Shown piece by piece: positions 1-10,600 of a DNA stretch of 64,000 nt. Under the pieces are notes generated by a model that ran no database searches, was not told the DNA's origin, and saw only the letters and a list, made by a program, of their open reading frames with translations. Source of the stretch: Loxodes magnus (lineage: Eukaryota > Ciliophora > Karyorelictea > Loxodida > Loxodidae); the NCBI GenBank assembly GCA_946699065.1, contig CAMPDV010000869.1:62001-126000 (forward strand), in the 5' to 3' direction. Within the stretch, counting starts at the first letter, position 1. Each line of letters starts with the position of its first letter. A program made the translations under genes and the position numbers.

Positions 1-340
1 TCTGAATAAGTAACATATTTCTTCTTTTCTATTTTTATTATATCTCAGGTAGTTGGGTGGTTTTACTACATATTCATTAATTCATGTTTTTTTATATTGT
101 AGAGTTGTTATCATTTACTCCATACTTTCTCTATCTTCTAAGTATACTCTATATTCTCATATTGACGATTAATGTTTTTCTTTCCTTTTTAATTGTTATT
201 ACCATCATCTATAAATATTTCTTTGTCTTAAATTTTTAATTTTAAATTATAATTTTATTGCTGTGCAGTATTATTCAAATATAAAATTCTCTTCTTTACT
301 TAGGTTGAACAATAATCTGTCTACTGTTTTTCCTTTTTTT
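1..340. other. AT-rich stretch, no gene seen
   Basis: T-rich sequence upstream (in + coordinates) of the reverse-transcriptase relic. It could hold the decayed 3' end of that minus-strand element, since a Lys/Arg-rich frame runs toward it, but I see no recognisable motif or open frame with family features. Confidence 0.4.
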
Positions 341-1110
341 CTTATTAATTTGCCTCTTAATCTCAACGTTTTTTGTAATAGGTAATGTTTAAATTTCATA
401 AATTGCAACTCGTGTTCTAACATCTCATTTTGCACTTAAAAAGGGCATCTATGATTGTTAGCAAAGTCCTTCTCTATATTATTTCTAGTTATTTCATCAC
501 TTATTTTCCTACAAATTATTCGCAATATGGGGTCACTTCTGTTCCATAACTGAAAACTGAGCTTACGAAGGTTTTTATCATTATTCCTGCATTATATGGT
601 GTTAATCCCTTATTCATTGTTATTTTTCCCAAATTTTATGTTTGTCTCTTTTATGCTGCTTCTAGTTTATTCTCCATTCGTTTTTCAAAATTTATGTTCT
701 CTTCTATTATATGGCCTAGGTATAAAAGGTCGTTACTCTTTCGATCCTTAAATTTCTCATCTCGATTGTATATCCAATATTTATAATAAATAATATTTGA
801 CTTATAAATAAATAAGATTAGAGAGTGCTTAATATCTTAATGATGTTCAGCTCTTTATCGAAGATTTTTAAAGGTAAAAAATATTTTCTGATGTCTTCCA
901 CAGTGCTAGCATCCTTTGTGAATCTCATCTTCTATAAGGCGTTATTGGAATGCTCTCTAAGAGACCTTAGTATCTGGCATCTTTCATCAATAACGCTACT
1001 CGATGCCTATTTAGTCTTTGTCTTCTCTCTTGGCCCCTACTAAGCCTCCTGTTCGATTCTTCGCCCATGCGTACTTCCTTGTACCAGATCTTAAGTGAAT
1101 GTCAGCTGGA
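340..1110 (-). pseudogene. LINE-type reverse transcriptase fragment
   Basis: On the minus strand with TAA/TAG read as Gln, the stretch near 725-690 gives YLGHIIEENINFEKRMENKL, and that near 590-540 gives KTFVSSVFSYGTEVTP, followed by LEIIQRRTLLTII. This is the order seen after the catalytic core in non-LTR retrotransposon polymerases (YLG, then a helix with R..A, then L..YG.E). Upstream, near 910-870, a frame reads RFTKDASTVEDI where an F/YADD motif would be expected; the catalytic DD is not intact. At least two frame changes are needed across 770 bases and no start or stop can be set, so I treat it as a decayed fragment. The small plus-strand frames across it are shadows. It probably belongs to the same class as the ORF1-like piece at 1921-2758, although the two are on opposite strands. 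Confidence 0.6.
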
Positions 1111-1920
1111 AGATTACTCCTCCCTATATATAATAATTTTTAAAAATGTTTATAATATAAATATTCTTTTTGTAAAATTTGATTTATTTTATTTCTTCTT
1201 TATCTTAATCTGTATTCTATTCTTATATTTTTTAATTTTTAAAAAATATATCTTTTTTTCATACACTATGTGCTAAAAAATATTTAAAAAGATAGCACAT
1301 CAATTGCCAATATTGCAAAATATTTAATTTAAATTTTGATTAAATTTAAGATCAAGATTGCAATTCTTACAAAAATAGTTAATTGAATATTTTAAAAGGA
1401 AAAAACTAGTTTTGCTTTAAATTTAAATCTTTAAGCTTAAGAAAAATAAAAAATAGGAAGAAGTTATTTCATTTTTTTCATAATTGTTTTGTACATAAAT
1501 CTTATCATATAGAATGCAACTAAGTAAAAATCATGTGTGACATAAATTCCATAAGATTTTCATATTCTTATAGTTTAAAATCTTAAATTGGCATATACTT
1601 TAAGTTTGATGCTAATTAAATTCAGTAAGTAGAAAAAAGAAATGAACTAAGGCAACTAATTGGTAAAATATCATAATATATAATTATAGTTCTTAATATT
1701 TCATTTCAAGGATATAAAAATCAATGATCATCATATAATTGAAATATATTCTTGTACATATTAAAATTACTTAAAAATATGAGGATGAGTAACATTCGTT
1801 ATTAAAACATCCTACAAAACAAATAATTAAGAAGTCAAGACAATATGGTCCAAAAAAATTAATGAGATAAAAAATAATCACAGAACAATAATTTACTACA
1901 AATAAAATTTTAAGAAAAAA
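1111..1920. other. AT-rich spacer, no gene seen
   Basis: Very AT-rich with no frame carrying a recognisable motif on either strand. It separates the reverse-transcriptase relic (-) from the zinc-knuckle ORF (+). Confidence 0.4.
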
Positions 1921-2758
1921 ATGGAAAGCTTCAAATCAGGTTTCTACACTACTTCAAAAAAGGGGAGGAAACCAGAAACCACTCTCAGCCAGTCTTCTTT
2001 TACTTAACCCTAACCTTTTTCTTAATCCTAATAACCTGGAGAGGAGCAGAACAAGCTTAGAAGACAGCACATGCAATAACTCCAACCTCATAAGAGAAAC
2101 CAAGGAAGCAGATGAAGTCTGCTCTTCACTATGAGGTCTCAGAGTTTAATCCTTCTAGCTAGATAAGCATGGAATACTTCATCAAAGTGGTGCTAAACCT
2201 CCAGGCAGAGATAGGAAGCTGAAAAAGGACAATGACAAGCTAATTGAGAATCTGAACAAGCAAGAGGAAATCAAATCAAGAATCATGTTCAGGAAAGAGA
2301 TTTAAATGCTTTCTGAAGCATTTAATGAGATCAAAACAACTAATCTTAAAGCTAGCAATAGAAACAGACTGAAATTGGAAATAGAATAGAGAAATAGAAG
2401 AAAGATAGTTAGAATTACAACTTCAAATGGAGATAAGAGAGCATAAAAATGACCCAATGTTGATTAAAGAAGAAATTATTAGAAAACCTTAAAGCAAATA
2501 GAGGTAAATAAGGATTAGAAAAAAATGCTTTTGTTGTGGAAGCTTGTGACATTTATATCATAAATGTAAGAAATTATGGCAGAAAAAACTGAACTATTGG
2601 ATCCAAGAAAAAAGAAGAAATAATCAAGAAGAAGCAAGTTTTGTATTGCAGTTTAAGTGGAGAAATATATAAAATCATGAAAAATGCAATAAGACAAGAA
2701 AAGGAAAGGAGAGGAAGGTAAATCTGGAAAATCCGAGTTCCCAATCTAGCTAAAATTG
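1921..2758 (+). pseudogene. LINE ORF1-like protein with coiled coil and CCHC zinc knuckle
   Basis: The GC content jumps here. A first frame from ATG 1921 reads a Gln/Ser-rich N-terminus. A second frame (about 2160-2390) reads a charged coiled coil (KLKKDNDKLIENLNKQEE...). A third (about 2391-2758) reads EIEERQLELQLQMEIREH and then, at 2526-2567, CFCCGSLWHLYHKC. That is a retroviral-type zinc knuckle with C-x2-C-x4-H-x4-C spacing, followed by basic residues. The Trp inside the knuckle is TGA. Coiled coil plus CCHC knuckle is the usual build of ORF1/Gag-like nucleic-acid-binding proteins of non-LTR retrotransposons. The frame changes mean it is broken or that short introns are missed. No polymerase follows on this strand. 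A cellular CCHC protein is the alternative. Confidence 0.6.
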
Positions 2759-4022
2759 ACGATGCCAAACATTTTTATTTAACAGCAGGGAACATGAACT
2801 GCTATCTTCCGGATGGGGTTAAATATCTCAAAATGGAAAACTTAAATTATATATTATTAATATTATTATAAAAATTAATTTCAAATGATTAATTAATATA
2901 CTAATATTTAATATATTTTTATTTATTTTTCTTATTTATAATTAAATTAAAAGTACCAAACTTAACTAATGAGTTTAAACTATAAAGTGTAACTAAAATA
3001 ATTTAATAATAGAATTAATAATGTACTAATTATTTAATCCTTATTTACTTTATGCCTATTTTAGTTAATTCAATTAACATTAGTTATAATTCAATTAAAC
3101 GCCTCTTTATTCAAAGAATTTTTTCTAAGTAACTACTTAAATATTTAAAGAGCGAATTAAAAAATTTTTATTTAATTAATACTTTATTAAATTGGCTTAC
3201 TTTAGAAATAAAGCATCATAACTGTTTAACTAAAATACTTATAATTATTTAAATAAACTAAATAGATATAAAGAATAATAGAATTAGCATGTAAAGCTTT
3301 TATTTTCATTATTAATTATATATTTTATTTTTCTTATTGTTCCTTTATTTTTTATTCATAAAAGTTTGTTCTGTGATTTAATTTTATTTCAAACTCAATG
3401 TATTCTAATGCTAAATATCTTTTAATTGCTACTTCTCTTATAATTGTTACGTTAATTAGATTTACAATAAAATATTTTATCTCAATTTTTAGTTAAATTA
3501 CAAATTAACTTTATAATATTTAGATTTAATCTTCTATTTATTAATTCTAAGATTTCATATATTTTATCAGATTCAAATAATGTTTATCACAAGTTCAGTT
3601 TTGTTTTCTATTAAGAAAATTCTAGCAATAATTGCCAAATTTGCTATTATCTAGAAAATTATTAACAGTCTAAGAAAAGTTAGTACTTTAAATACTCCTA
3701 TTCTACATGCAAAACAACCCCAATCTAAGTTTGATTTTCATAATTATTTAATTTATCTGCACTGCTTAATCAACTAGATTCTTCAATATATTTGTTTAAT
3801 TATCAATTTCTTCAATTTTGATGTAGTTAATTTATACAGTCTTTTTCATATATGTACATGCTTTATAAACTGATTAGATTATAATTTTAAATTATTCTAG
3901 TAATCTATCTTTAAATTTTCTTATGAGTTTTATATAGATAAACTTGGCTAATTTCTATATCTATCGTATAGGTAAATTAGAAATTAAAAATGTCTTTATT
4001 GTGTTATTCTCTATTTTCATTT
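2759..4022. other. AT-rich spacer, no gene seen
   Basis: Over a kilobase of A/T-dominated sequence with no motif-bearing frame. It ends at the direct repeat that flanks the SINE-like copy. Confidence 0.4.
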
Positions 4023-4035
4023 ATTTTTTGTTATA

Positions 4036-4347
4036 TAATTAAAAAGATGGTGGGAGCTGAGATTGACCTTCTGAATCATACTTTCTGGTTTTATGGCTAG
4101 GAAAAAGTCCCTTTCCTGTCGCTGAGAAAGTCCCTGGTCAAAGTCAACCTTTGCAAGGAAACGCCTTCCTTTTGATTATCCACTCCTGGTAGGGGCTTGA
4201 AGCCTGGCTACCCATAGCGATGGAGCTCCCTGGCAGCTGCTTTTCGAAAGCAACAGGATATCCCCGTTATCCCATGAAGGGAATGTTGGGGTCGTTAAAC
4301 TGCCAGAAGTTGCAGTCCAAAAACTCTTTTAGTTTAAAATTAAATTA
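4036..4347 (+). repeat. SINE-like element, copy 1
   Basis: A GC-rich unit of about 300 bp in AT-rich DNA, closely similar to 54050-54359 along its whole length. Shared blocks include TGGTTTTATGGCTAGGAA, GTCGCTGAGAAAGTCCCTGG, GGTAGGGGCTTGAA and CAACAGGATATCCCCGTTAT. The 13-bp direct repeat ATTTTTTGTTATA occurs just before it (4023-4035) and just after it (4348-4360), as a target-site duplication would. GGCTTGAAGCC resembles a pol III B box. The segment TGCTTTTCGAAAGCA folds as a perfect hairpin. No polymerase or open frame lies inside, so mobilisation by a LINE enzyme is the natural inference. Orientation is set only by the B-box-like site. Confidence 0.7.
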
Positions 4348-4360
4348 ATTTTTTGTTATA

Positions 4361-5098
4361 GAAAATTATTTTCAGTGGCAAGAATTTTAATTTTTTAGTT
4401 GAGTTTTTCAATTTAATTAAATGTTTAAATTCTAAATGATAAATTCTCATATATCTTACTCTATTTTCTATATTGCTAGTTCATCTTAAATAACAAAATT
4501 TTTACCTCAAGATCGTCCTAATATTAGGTTACTGAAACCCCTTATTTTGTAGAATGAATTTACTAATATTATCTTTTTTACTAATAGTTACTTAAATTTC
4601 TTTTAAACTAAATCATAAATGATTGCTAAGTTGAAAACTTGTTATTTTAATTAAATTAAATTTTAGTTTTTAATTAGGAAATTATCTTAAATATCTTAAT
4701 TATCTTAAGTATATTAAATATGTTAATTATGATAAATGTACTATATATCTTAAGCAGCTAAGATATCTTAATTATTATATAGGTATCTAACATTTTAAAA
4801 TATTTTATATGTTATTAGTCTTTGGTGGCAATCTAGTTATTTTATCTTTAAGTATATTTTTTAGTTGTTATAGTGTTCTTAAGTTAGTGTCCATGTTTTA
4901 GAGAATTATGTAGTTATTATAAATGATTTGAAAGAGTCTAATTAATTGACAATTAGCTACTATTTTTATTAAACTCCTTAATAAATTATTATTTTTTATT
5001 GATAGAGCTTCTTTATCCCTATATAAAGAAGAGTCGCTAAGATTATGATCCTACGGTATTTTATTATTGTCCATTTTTTAATTATTTAATTAAGAAAA
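4361..5098. other. AT-rich spacer
   Basis: No recognisable gene. A CCTATATAAAGAAG stretch near 5018 looks like a TATA element about 75 bases before the ATG at 5099, which is weak support for the doubtful H2B-like frame. Confidence 0.3.
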
Positions 5099-5430
5099 AT
5101 GGCTCCTAAGAAATAACAGACTTCTTTAACACAACCAAATAATTAACCAAACTTAAGTAATTATTTGTACAAACTAGTTCACTAAAATATTCAAATTAAC
5201 TGGATTTAAGTAAAAATGAAACAAATAAAAGATTTCTTAAAGAAATACTTTTAAACTATTTATATCTGCTTTTATTAGTCAAGTTACTTATATGTATGAA
5301 CAAACTATGACATTTCTAATATTTTGCTAATTAAAAATTTAAAGAATGAAAATAACTAAAAACCTGGTAATTTATATAATTTCTTAAAATTACTTAATGA
5401 AGCTGATCAAATAATATAAATGAGAAATTA
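5099..5430 (+). pseudogene. possible divergent or decayed histone H2B-like frame
   Basis: ATG 5099 opens MAPKKQQTS, a histone-like start. Then come LSNYLYKLVHQ (compare the H2B alpha-1 segment Y..Y+YK.LKQVH), IQVKMKQIKDFLKKYFQTI (compare the ISSKAM.IMNSFVNDIFERI helix) and, past an in-frame TGA at 5297 that may be Trp or stop, KPGNLYNFLKLLNEADQI (compare the LPGELAKHA..GTKAV tail). Segment order and length (about 110 residues) fit H2B, but identity is low. No clear stop follows, and the end overlaps the opposite-strand beta-helix gene. It may be an H2B pseudogene, a diverged variant, or chance in AT-rich DNA. Confidence 0.3.
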
Positions 5431-7618
5431 TTAGTGTTTTTAAATTTAAAATCCAAGACTGATGAATTAGATATCTGCCCTATACTTGAATTATATATAT
5501 AAAGAGATCCACCACTTTTTTTGGCTTAATTTATATCAAATGAACATTAGATAATAGACTATATTATTGAATCTTTAATTAAAAAAACTCCTCCATCAGT
5601 TTCAGTTTAATTTCTTTAAAATTTGCTATTTGTTATATTTATTAAGTTCACGTTTTAGAAATAAAAGCAACCTCCTTAGTCTCCTGCAGAATTTTGCTCA
5701 AATTATCCATCTAGTAAGTTTTCTACTAGGGTATTACTAAAATAAGCGAAGCCTCCTTTTCCATATTATGCTTAGTTTAATGAGGCTTAAGTATTTAAAA
5801 TATTTATTATAGTTGAATTGTAAATCTACAAAGCTCCACCATGATAAAATTATGCTATATTGTTCTTAAATATATTTTCTTATAGATTCTTAATATAAAC
5901 GAAGTTAGCACTAATTGCACCTCCAGAGTCACCTGCCTTGTTTCCTTCGAATGTATTAGATATTATATTATAAATGTTTGAGGAAACAAAGGTTAAGGAA
6001 CCTCCTTAGCTTAAAGTATTTTCATTTCTGAACTAACTGTTTGTAATTTGTGTAATTACTGAATTTTCCATGTAAATACTTCCTCCTTAGTAATTCGCTA
6101 AATTCTCTTCAAAAATATTGTCATTTATATAAGAAATGGTTGACTAGCCTATGCAAGAAATAGCACCCCCTTCAAATTAAGCTACGTTTTATGAATATTT
6201 AGTACTTGTAAGGTTTTAAATATTTGACTAAATTAGATATAATGCACCTCCACTCAATTAAGCTTCATTTAGTATCACTAAGTTATTATGGAAATTACTC
6301 ATGCTAGAGTTTTGCAAAAATATAGCTCCTCCATTTTATTATTTTACTTTGTTTGCATTAAATTCACTTCATGATATTATTTGTATAAATGAGTTAATAG
6401 CACTTATTGCTCCTCCATTATATTATGCGCTGTTTTTAAAAAATACATTTAGTAAAGTGTTATACATTTGAGACTGATTTAGATTAATCGCTCCTCCTGA
6501 TAATCCATAAATTCCCTAGAATATTGAGTTATACACCTGATAGATTTAGGAATTAAATAGACTAATAGCTCCGCTTCCCTTTCCTTAATTATATTCAAAT
6601 TAGCTGTTTTAAATTGATATTTAGGATTATTCTAAATATAAACAGCCACTTCCTTCAAATGCCATATTATTTTAAAATTTGGTAAGTATTAAGTCAATTA
6701 CAGAATCTAAAGCATAAAACGTATCTAGATTTTATACATAATTCTAAGTAATATTGACAAAGTAAAAGGAAACATTGCTATTTATTACTGACATAATGGA
6801 TGAATAAGCTGAGTTAAATTGAATCTAGGAAATATTAAAGCTTAGAGTACTATTAAGGCTTAGCATTATAGATCCTTAATTATTATTGATATCTGTCTAT
6901 TATTATTAAAATGTACTTTATATGATGTTGAAAATCTATCCGTTATCATTCACAACATTATTTGATATAATTGAATTCAGTAAAGTTGCATTACTTTCTA
7001 AAAAATAGAACAAATAGTTAAATTTAAGGATGAAATTCTAGATTGTAACTTATTGAAATGTTACTTAAGATATATATGATTGTATTAACTTTTTATACTG
7101 AAACTAAGAGCAATCTATATCCTTGCAAGTAAATCCTCCCAACATTTATTAACCTGAAATTGCTAAATTTATAAAAGTTAGGGAATCTTTATATAGATTT
7201 AGTCAGATTCCTGGCTCTATAATTGCTATAGTTGCTCTATTTCCATAATTTGAACACATTGTACTTCCTAAATTTTCATCACAATTTCAGGTTTTTATTG
7301 TTACTTTTTTTGGACCAAAATTCTAATTCCCTCCTCTCATTATTCGTATGGATCTGAGCAATTTTGACATATTAAGTATGACAGTTAATGATAATCTGGA
7401 GAAATGTAAATATCACGTTATGAATTTTAAGGAGTCTCATAAATTGCCTATTAAATAGTTATATAGGGCTTATCAATTTTTCCATTAGATGAACCAGAAT
7501 ATGAACCTTGTAAAGTTTCAAGAGTACTAACATAAACCTCATCAGCATTAGTTCTCACTAAAAACATTAAATGAAGTAATAAAACTTCAAACAGCGAAAA
7601 TGAGCAAGCTCTTTTCAT
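5350..7618 (-). CDS. secreted parallel beta-helix repeat protein (GGAI repeats)
   Basis: ATG at 7618 starts a signal peptide (MKRACSFSLFEVLLLHLMFL), then GSYSGSSNGKIDKPYITIQQ, the typical opening of right-handed beta-helix proteins. After a frame step near 7400-7354 the chain reads IRIMRGGNQNFGPKKVTIK and then a long series of turns spaced about 28-30 residues: GGAIxxxNSxIxxIxNxxFxxNxA, with GGAI, GGAL, GGCF or GGSL at each turn. The GG doublets show on the + strand as CCTCC about every 90 bases from 5580 to 6490. Such proteins are exported or surface-exposed; GGAI-type repeats are also known from polymorphic membrane proteins. Joining out the 29-nt GT...AG stretch at 7354-7382 restores frame, but that is long for this genome. 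No in-frame TGA is found near the end, so the 3' limit is uncertain. Confidence 0.65.
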
Positions 7619-10600
7619 TTTATTATTAAACTAACGATTACTTTACACTTTAAATAGGAATTAAATCATATAATTAAATGAAATTAACTAATAAGCTACA
7701 ACTAAATATACCTAATCTTAGTGATTTGCATCTATAAGCAGCTTTTTATTTTATTCAATACTGCTTCGTCTTTCTTCTGGTATGCTTTAAGATTTTATCA
7801 TTTCTTATAATCCAAAAATTTAGAACGAAAAACTAAAATTTCCTTTTATTAAGTTCTACAAATACTGCTTGTGATTTGAGAATTCCTAATTAATTATAAA
7901 AGTTGTTTAGAGTTAAATTATATTAAATACTCTCTTTAGTATTATTTTTTTTAAATAAATTAAATTATATTATACCTATTAAGTCTACTAAGTTCTATTA
8001 TTAAACACTAGCTAGCTATTTAGTTATACCATTCTTCAGAATTAATATCAGTTCAATGATATTAGAAAACTGTAAGTAGAAATTATTTTTCAAGAAGGCT
8101 ACTTTTTTATGCTTTAGATCACTTATAAAATAATTTGAGGCTATTAATAATCCTATTGATTTATATTTGGTATTGCATATATATTCTAAACTTGAAAAGC
8201 TAAATCTTTCTATGTTCAGATATGTTTATTTTTGTGTCTAAGTTAGATTTCTCTTAGCTCTTTATAGATATTTATTGTTTGCCTGGATATAAAAAAATAT
8301 AAATTGAGACATCAAAATAATGACTAAAAACTATTGATTTTTGATCTATTCATCCAAGCATTTCCTTTGCAGATTGTTTTTCTCTTATTTTCTTTACTAA
8401 AGTTTTGAAGTTATTTAGATTAAAAATTAACAGTAACTTCATTTTAAAATTAGTGAATTTAGTTTGACTAGAAATAATAAAAAGCAAGCTATCTAAATTA
8501 CTACAGTACTTATTAAACTCATACTAAATAACTTTCCTTAGTAATTTAATTTAAATGTATTTCTGCTTTTATTAATAAGAGACTTATTTCATATTAAGTT
8601 TAACTTAATTTAGTTATAACTTTATTTCCAACATTTTTCTAAATGCTAAATATCCAAGTTATTCATACTTTTTAAGCTGATAAATGTTCATTTAAGTAAA
8701 AACTAGCTTTATCCTTACTAAGCAGATCTCGATATTTTAATTAATTGTATACTAAGAAAACAATTGGTCGGCACGAAATTTCCCTAACTTTTAGCTAATA
8801 AAGTATAAAGAAAGCAACTAATAATAGATAGTAATTGTAATTATCTAAATTTACTTATCTAAGCTAATATTAGCTTTCTCTATTAAATCTTTTGTCAGCT
8901 TTTTTTGGTAATTATGCAAAGAAAAGTAAAGATATGCTGAATCATTAAGTATTGCTGTTGAAGCAGTTTTAATATGTTATAAATAAAGCATTAGTTTCAT
9001 ATTTGAAGTTCTTTAATGCTTTATTACACTAGATATATTTAATTTTAAAGAAGATACTAAGGATTTGTTATAATATCAATTCTTATTTTCAGGATACACT
9101 TAAGAAGATTAAGCATTCTTCATAAGACACTTTACCTACATTTTTTGATTTAAGATATAGGAATAACTTTAGTAATTAGATGTTGATTTTTAGCTAACTT
9201 AAATCACTAAACATGATACTTTAGAGTTATTTTATAATTCTAAATATATATTTATCAATTTTTAGTAGAAGATAATTATAAGGCTTTATTTATTATTTGC
9301 TATATGCTCATATACTCATATGCAGATGAATAATAATATCTATTATTTTTCCTAAATTGATATTAGTTAACTGCTATTCTTATTAAACACTTATTTTTAG
9401 TTATTTAAATGCAATTAGATTTTAATAGAAGCTTAATATCTTAAATCTCAAATTGCCTTGCATTTCTTAACATTATTAAAGGATTAAATCCTTAAGTTAA
9501 ATTGCTATAATTAGCTATTTCTTTGTTAGTTTACTTAGCTTATTGAGTGTTTATTTTGAGTTTCTGAACTTGCAGATCTCTTTCAAAAAATTAAGAATGA
9601 TTTCTTGTGTTAATTAGTCAAAAACAGTGATAAATTTTAAAAGCTAGATATGATGTACTTTATTTAAATAATTTTACACTTTAGATTTTATCTTTTTTGA
9701 GTAACCTCAATATCTTCTCATTATTTTTCTTTAATCTGATGTTATTTCTACATATTAATGACTTAATATTCAGATTTTTATTGTAATATTTTCTAGCTTT
9801 ATTAGTAAATTACCTATTTCATTTTTCTTTTCAAAAGATGATTCATTAATTTAGCAATATCTATTTGTTTACTTTTTAAGCAACTATTTACCATTTATTT
9901 TATCTGCTGCAAAATCTATTAAAATTACTGCCAATTATTTGATTTAAGTGCTAAAATAGCAAACTAAAGAAATTTAGAATAGCTTTTAGTATGCTGGGGA
10001 TAATATTTTATAAGCTTATATAGCATTCTGTCTTAGTTTAACTCTAACTTTAAACATTGCAATTCATATTTGAAATAAAGCTAAAGTATATAGACTGACT
10101 CTTCATTAGTATGCACAGATTAGCATAAATGAATATATTTTAAAATTAATTAGTATTTCCTTATCTATAACTATATAATCTTCCTGTCATTTCAATGTAA
10201 TTCAAGGATATAATCACTTAACATCTATTTAGTTAATCCTTATATATTTAAGAGCATGATCTACTATTAAATAGCAGCTTCAAGGAAATATATTAATTAG
10301 TTTAAGTTATTAGTTTATCTGCATAATAAGAGTGAGAAAGAGATAAAAAATAATAAATGTTGATATTCTAATTCTCTTAATAAACTTAGAAAATCTATTT
10401 AATATACATCCATCATATGCACTAAAGTCTAATTAATTATTTAGAAAATAGCTTTTAAGATCATGATAATCAAAGCTATTTTACAATGTAATAGGTAAAG
10501 CTATTTAAATACAATATCTTTAGTTAGGATTTATTCTTATAAGTATCTGAAATTTATAAATATTTAATTTTAAATAAATATAAAGCTAAAGTTGTTTAAT

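Noticed and set aside
2005-2020. Telomere-like CCCTAACC
   Set aside because: A single imperfect occurrence inside the LINE ORF1 relic; not tandem.
4036-4347. RNase P or SRP RNA (GAGAAAGTCC resembles an RNase P conserved region)
   Set aside because: The matching distal conserved region and the SRP tetraloop/AGCAG motif are absent, and two copies with target-site duplications fit a mobile element better.
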